In this document: one piece after another, positions 13,540 through 21,266 of the stretch
How the letters are laid out: every line of letters begins with the position of its first letter
Numbering within the stretch: the stretch's first letter is position 1
NCBI GenBank assembly: GCA_050692055.1
Contig: JBOGTC010000107.1
Coordinates: 1-28,509, forward strand
From: JBOGTC01 sp050692055
Lineage (GTDB): Bacteria; Chloroflexota; Limnocylindria; QHBO01
DNA: 28,509 nt
Direction: 5' to 3'
The notes under the pieces: model-generated
Database searches by the model: none
Told to the model about the DNA's origin: nothing
Seen by the model: the letters and a program-made list of their open reading frames with translations, nothing else
Program-made: the position numbers and the translations under genes

Positions 13540-16308
13540 TCAAATCCTGGGAAGATCCTGCTCGGCATCGAGCGCCTGGGCGAAGAGGTCGCCGGTGGTT
13601 GCCAGGCGGGCGGGGAGGTCGCGGATCGTCCATCGGTCCGGACGCAGATCGGGGTCGTCGAGCTCCTCCCAGCCAATGGGCGCGCTGACCGGCGCGCCGG
13701 CCGCGGGACGCGTGCTGTAGGGCGCAACGAGCGTCTTGTTGATCGCGTTCTGCGTGAAGTCGAGCCGCGCCTTGCCGCCGCGCGCGCGCTTCGACCATTG
13801 CCAGCTGACCATGTCCGGCACGGTACCGCCGATGGCCCGCGACAGGGCCTCCACCCAGTCCCGGGTCTCGTCAAACGTATAGGCCCTGGGCTTGATGCCA
13901 ATCCAGATCTGGATGCCACGCTTGCCCGTCACCTTCGGGCACGCCTGCAGGCCGAGATGGCTCAGCGCGGTGCGATACAGGCGGGCGAGCACCACCACCT
14001 CGTCCCATGTCGTCGCGTCACCTGGATCAATATCGATGAGCGCGTAGGTCGGGCGGTCGGGTGCATCGGTCCGGCTCGTCCACGGATGGAGCTCGATGGC
14101 GGCTTCCTGGGCCAGCCAGGCCAGGGTCGCCGGCCGATCGACGACGACGTAGTCCTTCGGGCCCTCCTCGCGGTGGTGGTAGGTCCAGCGCTGGATCCAT
14201 TTCGGCGTGTGGCCGGGCAGATCCTTCTGCCAGAAGCCCTTGCCTGAGGCGACCCCATCGGGGTACCGGTGCAAGGTCGTACCGCGGCCCGCCAGGTACG
14301 GGATGAGCGCCGGTGCCACGGTCACGTAATAGCGGATGAGATCGCGCTTCGTGACCGGCTCGCCACCATCGCGCGCCGGAAACAGCTCCTTGTCGAGGTT
14401 GGTGAGGCGCACCTCGTGCTCGCCGATGCGCCAGGTGCCCTCGCGCTGCATCTCGTCCAGCGCCGCCAGCTCCGCCTCGCTGGCGCCAGCCGCCAACGGG
14501 ACCGATGGCGCTTCGCGCTTGACCGATGGCGCCTTGCGCTGGCCCGACGGCGCTTCGCGCTGGCCCGACGGCGCCCTGCGCGCCACCGCGCGCTCCGCGC
14601 TCTCCACCGCCTTCCCGGTCTCGACCGGTCGCTCGCGCCGCACCGAGCGCGCGTCCTTGCCGATCTCGAAGCCCTTGAAGGCCGCCTGGCGCAGGAGCTG
14701 GTCGGTCGTCCAATCGGCGAACTCGGCACGGATCACGATTCGCGGCTCCACCCAGCGCGCAAGCTTGAGCTTCGGGACGGGATCGAGCGGCGAGCCGTCG
14801 CGCGCCAGCTCGTCGAGGCGGGCGCGGAGCTCGCGGCGCGTCTTCGCGTCGATCCCACTTCCGACCTGGCCCGCGTGGCGCAACCGGTCCCCCTCGTGCA
14901 CCGCGACGATCAGCGAGCCGAGCTCCTTGTGGCTCCCCTTCCCTGGCAGCCAGCCGGCGACGATCACCTCCTGCTCGCGGCGCAGCTTGATCTTCAGCCA
15001 GCTCTTCGAACGCCGGCCCGGCTCGTAGCGCGATGCACGCAGCTTGGCGACGACGCCTTCGAGATCCTTGTCGCGGGCCGCCTCGACGAACGCTTCCCCA
15101 TCCTCGGCGACGTGACCGCCGTAGCGGACCGACGGGTGCGGCCGCAGCAGGCTGCGCAGCAGCCGCTTGCGATGCTCGAGCGGCACGTCGAGCAGCGACC
15201 GGCCGTCGTGATGCAGCAGGTCGAAGGCCTGGTAGACGATCGGGATCGTGGCCCGCTCCGCATCGGTCTTGCGCCTGCCTGACCCTTCGCGAGCGTCGGA
15301 GCCTGCGCCCAAGCCTGCGCCGAAGCCCTTGAGACCGGTCAGGTCCTGCAGCAGGCTGAAGTCCGGCCGGCCGGCATCGTCGAGCGCGACGACCTCGCCG
15401 TCGACGATCGCCTGGCGCGCCTCGATCCAATCAGGTGCGCCCGCCAGCGTCGGAAAGTAGCGCGCCGCGTCCTGCCGGTTGCGCGTGTGGAGCCGGACCT
15501 TGCCGTCGCTGACCACCGCCTCGACGCGGTAGCCGTCCCACTTGATCTCGTACAGCCAGTCGGGGTCGCTGAAGGCGCCCGTGGCGAGCGTGGCGCGCAT
15601 GGGCTGCACGAACTCGGGCATAGGCTGGTTCTTTGCGGCGGACAGGTCGATCACCGCAGCTCCCGCCGGAGCGTGCGAGTCCCACACCGCCGGACGTCCC
15701 TCTGCCACCTCGTCGTTCGTGCGGCCGCTCTTGACGCTCCTGGGGTGGTCGGCCGCGTCCCAGCCATCCTCCGCGAACTCGTCGCCCTTGTGGAGAAGGA
15801 GCCACTTCTCGCGGCCGTCGTCGCCCCGGCCGCCCCCGCCGCCGCGGCCGTCGGTGCGGACGATCGTGAACCGGCCGCGCAGCTTCTCGCCCTCGAGCCG
15901 GAACTTGAGCTCGCCCTTGGCGACGGCGCGAGCCGGGTCATCAGTCTCCTCCGGCTCGAACGTGCCCCAGTCCCACACGATGACATCGCCCGCTCCGTAC
16001 TGCTTCTCGGGGATGACGCCCTCGAAGTCGAAGTACTCGATGGGGTGATCCTCCGTGCGCATCGCCAGGCGTCTAGCCTTCGGATCGAGCGTTGGGCCCT
16101 TTGGCACGGCCCACGACACCAGCACCCCGCCGATCTCGAGCCGGAAGTCGTAGTGCAGCGCCGTGGCGCGGTGGCGCTGTACGGTGAATCGGCCGGCGCC
16201 CGCGTCGGCGCTCGCGGCGGCGCTCGGAGGAGGCTCCGGCGGAGGCTCCGGCGGAGGCTCCGGCGTCTTCGCGAAGTCGCGCTTGGACCGATACTCGTCG
16301 AGCGGCAT
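13540..16308 (-). CDS. ligD: NHEJ DNA ligase D (PE-LIG-POL order)
   Basis: From ATG 16308 the product is 922 residues. After a Pro/Glu linker (PEPPPEPPPEPP), the 3'-phosphoesterase domain shows H46, H52 and D54 (HRATALHYDFRLE). The ATP-dependent ligase domain has the nucleotidyl lysine K256 in YEIKWDGYR, followed by IVDGEVVALD and LEGVVAKLRASRYEPGRRSKSWLKIK. A linker with four 7-residue repeats (APSGQRE, APSGQRK, APSVKRE, APSVPLA) precedes the archaeo-eukaryotic-primase-like polymerase domain with LTNLDKELFPA, the metal-binding D759-I-D761 and KVTGKRGIQIWIG. This is the Pseudomonas-type domain order; the enzyme seals and fills double-strand breaks with Ku. No ku gene is in the window. A longer frame to 16449 exists but starts in intergenic repeats; ATG 16308 begins the typical LDEYRxKRDFxKTPEP. 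Confidence 0.95.
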   Translation of the reverse strand: MPLDEYRSKRDFAKTPEPPPEPPPEPPPSAAASADAGAGRFTVQRHRATALHYDFRLEIGGVLVSWAVPKGPTLDPKARRLAMRTEDHPIEYFDFEGVIPEKQYGAGDVIVWDWGTFEPEETDDPARAVAKGELKFRLEGEKLRGRFTIVRTDGRGGGGGRGDDGREKWLLLHKGDEFAEDGWDAADHPRSVKSGRTNDEVAEGRPAVWDSHAPAGAAVIDLSAAKNQPMPEFVQPMRATLATGAFSDPDWLYEIKWDGYRVEAVVSDGKVRLHTRNRQDAARYFPTLAGAPDWIEARQAIVDGEVVALDDAGRPDFSLLQDLTGLKGFGAGLGAGSDAREGSGRRKTDAERATIPIVYQAFDLLHHDGRSLLDVPLEHRKRLLRSLLRPHPSVRYGGHVAEDGEAFVEAARDKDLEGVVAKLRASRYEPGRRSKSWLKIKLRREQEVIVAGWLPGKGSHKELGSLIVAVHEGDRLRHAGQVGSGIDAKTRRELRARLDELARDGSPLDPVPKLKLARWVEPRIVIRAEFADWTTDQLLRQAAFKGFEIGKDARSVRRERPVETGKAVESAERAVARRAPSGQREAPSGQRKAPSVKREAPSVPLAAGASEAELAALDEMQREGTWRIGEHEVRLTNLDKELFPARDGGEPVTKRDLIRYYVTVAPALIPYLAGRGTTLHRYPDGVASGKGFWQKDLPGHTPKWIQRWTYHHREEGPKDYVVVDRPATLAWLAQEAAIELHPWTSRTDAPDRPTYALIDIDPGDATTWDEVVVLARLYRTALSHLGLQACPKVTGKRGIQIWIGIKPRAYTFDETRDWVEALSRAIGGTVPDMVSWQWSKRARGGKARLDFTQNAINKTLVAPYSTRPAAGAPVSAPIGWEELDDPDLRPDRWTIRDLPARLATTGDLFAQALDAEQDLPRI
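14500..14580. repeat. 21-bp tandem repeat encoding the LigD linker
   Basis: Four units (14500, 14521, 14542, 14563) share GGCGC-T/C-TTGCGCT-type sequence and keep the reading frame, giving the seven-residue repeats of the ligase-polymerase linker. The first unit overlaps the GGACCGAT octamer at 14499-14506. Confidence 0.75.
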
Positions 16309-16391
16309 GGTTCGGCCATCATCGCAGAGCGATGCCGATGCGCGAGGTCGGAAGGGGGTCGCGGAGTGTTCCGTCGGGCGAACGGTCAACG

Positions 16392-16510
16392 AGTGCCTTG
16401 AGCACTGGTAACGGCTGCCATCGGCCGGCATTCGGCGGCGGCGTGACACGTAGTGCTGTCAGCACTGGTAACGGCTGCCATCGCCCGCGCACTTGACACG
16501 TAGTGCCGCT
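16392..16510. repeat. 60/50-bp tandem repeat with family B palindromes
   Basis: AGCACTGGTAACGGCTGCCA begins at 16401 and again at 16461, 60 bp apart. TGACACGTAGTGC occurs at 16444 and 16494, so the second unit is 10 bp shorter. Each AGCACTGG is preceded by AGTGC, forming palindromes AGTGC-N5-GCACT at 16392-16406 and 16452-16466. The third AGTGC (16502) has lost its partner. The array lies in the gap between the broken XRE gene and ligD; one more related palindrome is at 12460-12474. Confidence 0.75.
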
Positions 16511-16517
16511 GGCCCTC

Positions 16518-17275
16518 CTAGGCAGTTTGGCGAGGCTTCCGCGCCTGGGACCTGGGTGTGGCCACGCTCGAACCGGCACCGGAGAGGCGGACCCGCTGCC
16601 GTCCGGCACGCCTAACAGAGCCGCCGGCATTGGCTGGCAGGGCGTGGAACAAGAGCAGCCCGGAGGGCGCGGCGCCCGCTGGGTCCCTCAGCCAGCTCCG
16701 AGCGCCGTGGGATCGGAGCGCGAAGCGAGTGAAAAGCACGCCATGAGCGTCGACCCTGCGTGGATTCGTTCGCTCGTCGGCAAGCAGGATGCACGGCACG
16801 ATCGCTCGCGGTCGCCAGCCCAGATCACGAGCAAGACTGCCGCCGAGCCGCACCTTTGCATCGAGCGGGCGCAGGATGCCCTGGATGTCGGCGACCACCG
16901 ACTTGACCTCCACCACCAGCAGGAAACCTGACTTCGGGTGGAACGCTCTCCGTAATGGCTGAAGGTGACTTCTGCTGCACTGAGCCAGCCCAGCGACTCG
17001 AGATGCCGCTTCGACCAGGCCTGCAGCGCCGCGTGGTCCGCGTCGAGGAGCCGATCGAGCTCACCGCCGTGCCACCGGCCACGGATGTCGACGCTCAGTC
17101 CCACGGCCGAGGCAATCGCCTCGATGCTCCCCCATTTCAGCCCGCGCAGGAAACCGCGCTCACAGCGCGAGACCATCCACTGACTGACGCCAGCTTCCCG
17201 TGCCAGATCCCGCTGACGCCAGCCTCGTCGATGACGTAGCGCTCGAATCACGCGACCGATCTGGACGTCGTCCAC
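16518..17275 (-). pseudogene. Frameshifted XRE-HTH / PD-(D/E)xK-like regulator
   Basis: From GTG 17275 residues 1-110 read as an XRE helix-turn-helix (VIRALRHRRGWRQRDLAREAG, then VSQWMVSRCERG), a short linker and the conserved strand AAEVTFSHYGER. At about 16944 the homology jumps frame: HPKSGFLLVVEVKSVVADIQG, then ILRPLDAKVRLGGSLARDLGW continues in the +1 frame to a stop at 16518. In intact relatives as I recall them, HYGER is followed by GS-I/V-D-x-LA before WHP; those roughly seven codons plus one base are missing. The lost segment contains the catalytic-type Asp of the PD-(D/E)xK fold, while E-V-K remains. In the original frame translation ends at 16688 after about 80 unrelated residues. 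Interpretation: a regulator inactivated by a ~22-bp deletion; a truncated HTH protein might still be made. Confidence 0.75.
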
Positions 17276-17284
17276 GAAGGAGCA

Positions 17285-17297
17285 TGGTGGACCACCA
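17285..17297. promoter_or_regulatory. Perfect palindrome TGGTGG-A-CCACCA before the XRE gene
   Basis: A 13-bp perfect inverted repeat, 10 bp upstream of the GTG start of the broken XRE gene. Position and symmetry fit an autoregulatory operator. Confidence 0.5.
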
Positions 17298-17299
17298 AT

Positions 17300-17328
17300 G
17301 CTTACCCGCTGCTTACCGTCCGCTTACC
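17300..17328. repeat. Three GGTAAGC direct repeats at 11-bp period
   Basis: GCTTACC (GGTAAGC on the gene's strand) occurs at 17300-17306, 17311-17317 and 17322-17328, exactly 11 bp apart, i.e. one helical turn. It covers the last codons and stop of the HAD gene and the region -25 to -53 from the XRE start. Phased heptamers of this kind are typical binding arrays for regulators or iteron proteins. Confidence 0.6.
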
Positions 17329-17972
17329 GCCAGCTCGTCCAGCGTGGCGAGGACGCGTGCTGCACCGGCCTCACGGAGGGCGGCGGCCGACACCGCCGCT
17401 CCCGCGGTGACGGCGATCGCGACCATCCCCGCGGCCACCGCCGCGCGCATGTCCCAGGTCGAGTCGCCCACGTACCAGCATCGGTCCGGCGAGACACCCA
17501 GCTCCTCCGCAGCGCGAAGCAGGAGATCCGGCGCAGGCTTGGCGTGCTCGACGTGGCTGCCGTCGATGATGCGCGGAGGCTCGGGGAGCCGCAGCGCCGA
17601 GACCGATGCGGCGACCTGCTCCCGGCGGCTGGAGGTGGCGATGGCCCAGGCAGTGCCGGCATCGGTCAGGGACGCGAGGAGGGTACCGGCGCCGGGCAGC
17701 GGCCGCGGCTCGCGATTGAGATCGTCGTAGATCTCGCCGGAGCGCTGGTCGATCTCCTCGGCGCGCGCATCGGAAACCGGCGTGCCTGCCTCGGCGGCAA
17801 CCTCGCGCGCCAGGCGTCTGCCATCGGCCCCGATCTTGGGCGCGACCTGGTCGCGACGCGCGGGTATGCCGGCCTCCGCGAAGACCCCGAGCCAGGCGGC
17901 AATCCGGGTCTCCACCGTGTCGACCAGCGTGCCATCAAGGTCGAAGATGACGGCCTCCGGACGTGGGTCCAT
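17313..17972 (-). CDS. HAD-superfamily hydrolase (phosphoglycolate phosphatase-like)
   Basis: The 219-residue product has the HAD motifs in order: motif I VIFDLDGTLVDT with nucleophile D11 and D13; motif II ATSSRREQV near residue 112; motif III lysine in HAKPAPDLLLRAAEELGV; and motif IV YVGDSTWDMRAAVAAGM, followed by the 'VAVTAGA' strand. The helical cap between motifs I and II (residues 20-85) places it with the beta-phosphoglucomutase/phosphoglycolate phosphatase-like subfamily I. Its substrate cannot be read from sequence; small phosphorylated metabolites are typical. ATG 17972 sits 7 nt behind TATCGT. It is divergent from pdxH, and the shared 25-bp gap contains a -10 sequence that reads as a -10 box on both strands. 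A role in dephosphorylating pyridoxal phosphate is possible but unproven. Confidence 0.88.
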   Translation of the reverse strand: MDPRPEAVIFDLDGTLVDTVETRIAAWLGVFAEAGIPARRDQVAPKIGADGRRLAREVAAEAGTPVSDARAEEIDQRSGEIYDDLNREPRPLPGAGTLLASLTDAGTAWAIATSSRREQVAASVSALRLPEPPRIIDGSHVEHAKPAPDLLLRAAEELGVSPDRCWYVGDSTWDMRAAVAAGMVAIAVTAGAAVSAAALREAGAARVLATLDELAVSGR

Positions 17973-17979
17973 ACCATCT

Positions 17980-17985
17980 ACGATA
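17980..17985 (-). promoter_or_regulatory. Bidirectional -10 box TATCGT/TACGAT between HAD gene and pdxH
   Basis: On the minus strand TATCGT is 7 nt before ATG 17972. On the plus strand the overlapping TACGAT (17979-17984) is 13 nt before ATG 17998. The two genes thus appear to share one melting region. Confidence 0.45.
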
Positions 17986-17997
17986 GGCGCCGAAACC

Positions 17998-18597
17998 ATG
18001 CCGATCGATCCGGCCGATCTCGATCCCGACCCGATCCGCCAGCTGTCCATCTGGCTGGCGGATGCCGATGCGGCCGGCTTGACGTTGCCGACCGCCTTCG
18101 CGCTGGCCACGGCCGATGGCGACGGCGTGCCATCCGTCCGGATGGTGCTGCTGCGGGCGCTCGACGATGCCGGCCTGCGCTTCTACACCAACGTCAAGAG
18201 CCGCAAGGGTCGCGACGCGGCGGTCAACCCGCGCGGGGCTGCAGCGTTCTGGTGGCCACAGCTCGAGCGCCAGGCGCGCGTGGCCGGCCCGATGCGCGCG
18301 CTCGAGCGGAGTGCATCGGAAGCCTACTGGCGCACCAGGCCGCGCGGCAGCCAGCTGTCGGCATCGGTCTCAAGGCAGGGCCAGGAAACCGGGTCCCGCG
18401 CCGAGCTCGAGGCGGCGGTCGTCGAGCTCGCTGAGCGGCATCCGGATCATGTTCCGCTGCCGGAGGACTGGGGCGGCTACCTGCTGACGCCGGAGCTCGT
18501 CGAGTTCTGGGAGAGCCGGGCGGATCGGCTGCACGACCGCGTCGAGTACCTCCGGGACGCGGCCGGCACGTGGCGGCGGCGACGCCTTCAGCCCTAG
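17998..18597 (+). CDS. pdxH: Pyridoxamine/pyridoxine 5'-phosphate oxidase
   Basis: The 199-residue product matches PdxH along its length: DPIRQLSIWLADADAAGLTLPTAFALATADGDGVPSVRMVLLRALDDAGLRFYTN, with the FMN-binding SVRMVLLR segment, then VKSRKGRDAAVNPRGAAAFWWPQLERQARVAGPM, SASEAYWRTRPRGSQLSASVSRQGQ and the PLPEDWGGYLLTPELVEFW region, ending in the conserved W-x4-RLQP (the family's RL-x-P terminus). The enzyme oxidises pyridoxine or pyridoxamine phosphate to PLP with FMN and oxygen. Length is normal (200-218 in relatives). The last four bases CTAG (18594-18597) are shared with the stop of the convergent membrane-protein gene. A PLP-dependent PdxR-type regulator is encoded 4 kb away. Confidence 0.93.
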   Translation: MPIDPADLDPDPIRQLSIWLADADAAGLTLPTAFALATADGDGVPSVRMVLLRALDDAGLRFYTNVKSRKGRDAAVNPRGAAAFWWPQLERQARVAGPMRALERSASEAYWRTRPRGSQLSASVSRQGQETGSRAELEAAVVELAERHPDHVPLPEDWGGYLLTPELVEFWESRADRLHDRVEYLRDAAGTWRRRRLQP

Positions 18598-19004
18598 GAC
18601 GTTTCCTCCGGCAGCTCGAGCGTGCCCTCCTCCGGCAGCTCCACGACCACGCTGGCGTGGCGGGGCGAGCGGTTGTAGCCGGCGGCCAGGAGCGCGCCCA
18701 CGAACGCGCCGATGAGCGCGGCGACGAGCGCGGTGATGACGGCCGTGATGGGAATCACCAGGTACCACGTCGTGGAGATCCAGCGCAGCGCCGGCACCTG
18801 GTCGCCGAACGGCAGGAGCGCCTGGGTCACGCCGAACGTGAACCCGAGCTGGCGCTGCCAGTCGAGCACTGCCCCGGCGAACCAGGCCAGGAGTGCGCCG
18901 AGCAGCGCCCCGAGCACGAGGCCGAGCGTCCCGCCCACCCAGGCGCCGGCGCCGAAGGTCGCCCGAATCGAGACGGCGGCCAGCCGGCCGTGCACCAGCC
19001 TCAT
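18594..19004 (-). CDS. Small two-helix membrane protein, unknown function
   Basis: The 136-residue product has two long glycine/alanine-rich hydrophobic segments at about residues 15-49 (GGTLGLVLGALLGALLAWFAGAV) and 80-111 (LVIPITAVITALVAALIGAFVGALLAAGY), separated by a polar loop, and a C-terminal cytosolic tail ending in two short repeats of Leu/Val-Glu-Leu-Pro-Glu-Glu. Glycine-zipper-like spacing suggests helix packing. Its ATG overlaps the TGA of the upstream GH2 gene by four bases (ATGA at 19001-19004), so the two are probably translationally coupled. Its TAG overlaps the pdxH stop. No family is recognised. Confidence 0.7.
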   Translation of the reverse strand: MRLVHGRLAAVSIRATFGAGAWVGGTLGLVLGALLGALLAWFAGAVLDWQRQLGFTFGVTQALLPFGDQVPALRWISTTWYLVIPITAVITALVAALIGAFVGALLAAGYNRSPRHASVVVELPEEGTLELPEETS

Positions 19005-21208
19005 GCGCGCCGCCTCGGCACCGATCGCCCGCCGCGCCGCGACAGGAGGAACGTGGCCGCGGCCATCATGCCGATCGAAAAGACGAGCGCGTAGGCCACG
19101 AACCCGGCCAGCTGCCAGTCCGCGATGGCGGCTCGTGGCGTCGTCCGCACCGCCCGGGCATCCGACTCGATCATCAGGATGTCGCCGGCTCCGCCCGGCG
19201 CGTGGAAGCTGTCGACGGCCGCCTCGCCCGCCGGGCGCAGCTCGCCGTCGGGGCCGTACAGGCCGAAGTGCTCGACCTCGATGCCCGGCACCTGGGTCGC
19301 GAAGTCGTTCAACGCCCACCACGTCGCGGCGCTCAGGAAGCCGCCCTGGTCCGACCGATGCCGCTCCAGCGCGGCGTAGGTTCCCTCGAAGATCTCGAGC
19401 TGGAGCGGCTCCTGCGCGGGCGTGTCCGCCCAGCGACCGAACTCCAGTGCCATGATCGGCTTGTCGGGGTGCGTCTCGTGGGCGATCCGCAGCCCTGACT
19501 CCGTATCGGCGCGTGGCTCGTCACCGTAGAAGACGCCGTGGTAGAGCGTGAAGCCGGCGAGGTCGAGCGGGGCGTGCGTCGGATCCGCCGGCTGCCAACC
19601 ATAGGCGGCCTGCCCGGTGAGTCTGGTGCCGTCGATCTCGCGGTCGATCTCGTGCAGCTCGGTGAGCGCCGCGAGGCGCTCGTCCTGGCCGGTCGACTCG
19701 TTCGCCAGGCCGTGGAACAGGACCGAGGGGCGGTTCATGTCGCGCAGCGCCATCTCGCGCAGCATCTGCTGCGGGATGCCGCGATCCATCGCCGCCGTGA
19801 ACGTCAGGGGCGTGAAGTGGTAGAGCGGGATCTCCTCCCAGACGGCGAACCCCAGGCGATCGGCGAGCATGAGCAGCACCGGGTCGGCAGGCATGTGGCC
19901 CTGGCGCAGCAGGTTCGCGCCCACGCTGCGCGCCTCGGCGAGCGTTGCCCGAACCGCCTCGGGGCTCGACGCGGGCGTCCCGCTCAGCAATGAGCCGTCC
20001 GCCGAGCGCATGATCGCCTCGTCGTGCAGGCCCACGCCGCGGAAGAAGAAGGGCCGGCCGTTGAGCAGGACGCGCGGTGACTCCGTGTCCACCGCCACGT
20101 GGCGCAGGCCGAACGTCGTCCACAGCTCGTCCTCGACTTCGAGGATCTCGACACGCAGCACGAAGAGCGCTGGCAGGATGGGCGTCCACGGGTCCGCGCC
20201 GGCGAGCTGAAAGCCGATCTGGGCGATCGCCTGCTCGTTTGGCGCGGGCGTCTCCACCTCGGCCTCGGCAATTGCCAGCGGCCGCTCCCCCGAGGGCACC
20301 AGGCGGCGCGGATCGGGGTCGAGCAGGTTGTCCTCCGATACCTCGGCCGGCAGCAGCGAGGCGCGCAGCGTCAGGGCCTCGGGCATCTCCGCGTCGTCCT
20401 CGTCGGTCCCATCGTCCTCGGCGGCGCCGGCCACGAGCGCGGCATGGTGGACGGCGATCGTGACGTCCGCCGCGTCCAGGTGCGGCACGACATCGGCGCG
20501 CGACAGGTGGACCTCGGGCGTCGCCTCCAGCCAGACCGACCCGGTGATGCCGCCGTAGTTCCACCAGTCGCCGAGCCCCCACGGAACGATATCGGTCCTG
20601 GTTCCCCAGGCCGGGTTGTCGACCCGGACGGCGATGACGTTCTCCTCCGCGGGCAGGATCGCGCCTGCGGCGTCGAAGGCGAACGGCGTTGAGCCGCCCT
20701 CGTGGTAACCGAGCCAGGTTCCGTTGAGCCAGACATCGGCCAGGTAGTTGACCGATGCGAACTTCAGCGTGACCGCCTGGCCGGTCCAGGACCTGGGGAC
20801 GGTAAACGCGCGGCGATACCAGGCGCCGATCTCGCGCCCATCGGGCGGCGGGTTGTGCGTCCCGGGAACCTCGATCCGCGCCCATGATTCGTCGGGATGA
20901 TTCGCTGCGTGGCGCCCCTCGCCCTCTGCCTCGATCAGCCCCAGCGCGCGCGCTCGTTCGGTGAGCGACAGGTCAGCGTCGAGCGGCTGCGGGTCGACGC
21001 GCCAGCCGCCGTCGAGCTCGATGCGCGGGCGCGGCTGCCATTCGAACGTTGGAACCGGGATGCCGTTCTGCAGCGCCAGGCCACGCCCCTCCGCCGTCGC
21101 CATGACCAGGGTGGGCGGCAGCGAGCCGGGCTCGATGCGCGGCGCGCAGGCCGACGTGGCCGCCGTGACACACACCACGACGGCGAGCGCGGCTCCTCTC
21201 GGAGGCAT
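19001..21208 (-). CDS. Glycoside hydrolase family 2 protein, secreted and membrane-anchored
   Basis: From ATG 21208 the product is 735 residues. The N-terminus is a signal sequence ending at TSAC21, a loose lipobox lacking the usual Leu at -3. The sugar-binding jelly roll follows (GAWYRRAFTVPRSW, FASVNYLADVWLNGTWLGYHEGG, TPFAFDAAG, NYGGITGSVWLEA), then an immunoglobulin-like domain and the TIM barrel (GLHDE, LLRQGHMPADPVLLMLADRLGFAVWEEIP). The acid/base glutamate is E504 in HGLANES and the nucleophile is E589 in IMALEFGRW. The C-terminus has a transmembrane helix (AGFVAYALVFSIGMMAAATFLL) and a basic tail. GH2 covers beta-galactosidase, beta-glucuronidase and beta-mannosidase; the specificity is not clear here. 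ATG codons at 21217 and 21220 are alternatives. Divergent from ribokinase, coupled to the downstream membrane gene. Confidence 0.85.
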   Translation of the reverse strand: MPPRGAALAVVVCVTAATSACAPRIEPGSLPPTLVMATAEGRGLALQNGIPVPTFEWQPRPRIELDGGWRVDPQPLDADLSLTERARALGLIEAEGEGRHAANHPDESWARIEVPGTHNPPPDGREIGAWYRRAFTVPRSWTGQAVTLKFASVNYLADVWLNGTWLGYHEGGSTPFAFDAAGAILPAEENVIAVRVDNPAWGTRTDIVPWGLGDWWNYGGITGSVWLEATPEVHLSRADVVPHLDAADVTIAVHHAALVAGAAEDDGTDEDDAEMPEALTLRASLLPAEVSEDNLLDPDPRRLVPSGERPLAIAEAEVETPAPNEQAIAQIGFQLAGADPWTPILPALFVLRVEILEVEDELWTTFGLRHVAVDTESPRVLLNGRPFFFRGVGLHDEAIMRSADGSLLSGTPASSPEAVRATLAEARSVGANLLRQGHMPADPVLLMLADRLGFAVWEEIPLYHFTPLTFTAAMDRGIPQQMLREMALRDMNRPSVLFHGLANESTGQDERLAALTELHEIDREIDGTRLTGQAAYGWQPADPTHAPLDLAGFTLYHGVFYGDEPRADTESGLRIAHETHPDKPIMALEFGRWADTPAQEPLQLEIFEGTYAALERHRSDQGGFLSAATWWALNDFATQVPGIEVEHFGLYGPDGELRPAGEAAVDSFHAPGGAGDILMIESDARAVRTTPRAAIADWQLAGFVAYALVFSIGMMAAATFLLSRRGGRSVPRRRA

Positions 21209-21266
21209 GCACGGCATCATGGCATCGCCGCGTGGCGCCGCGCATGCAGGTTCGGGCATACTCGGG

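Noticed and set aside
16308..16449. 47-residue N-terminal extension of LigD
   Set aside because: It is translated from the tandem repeat DNA; homology starts at ATG 16308.
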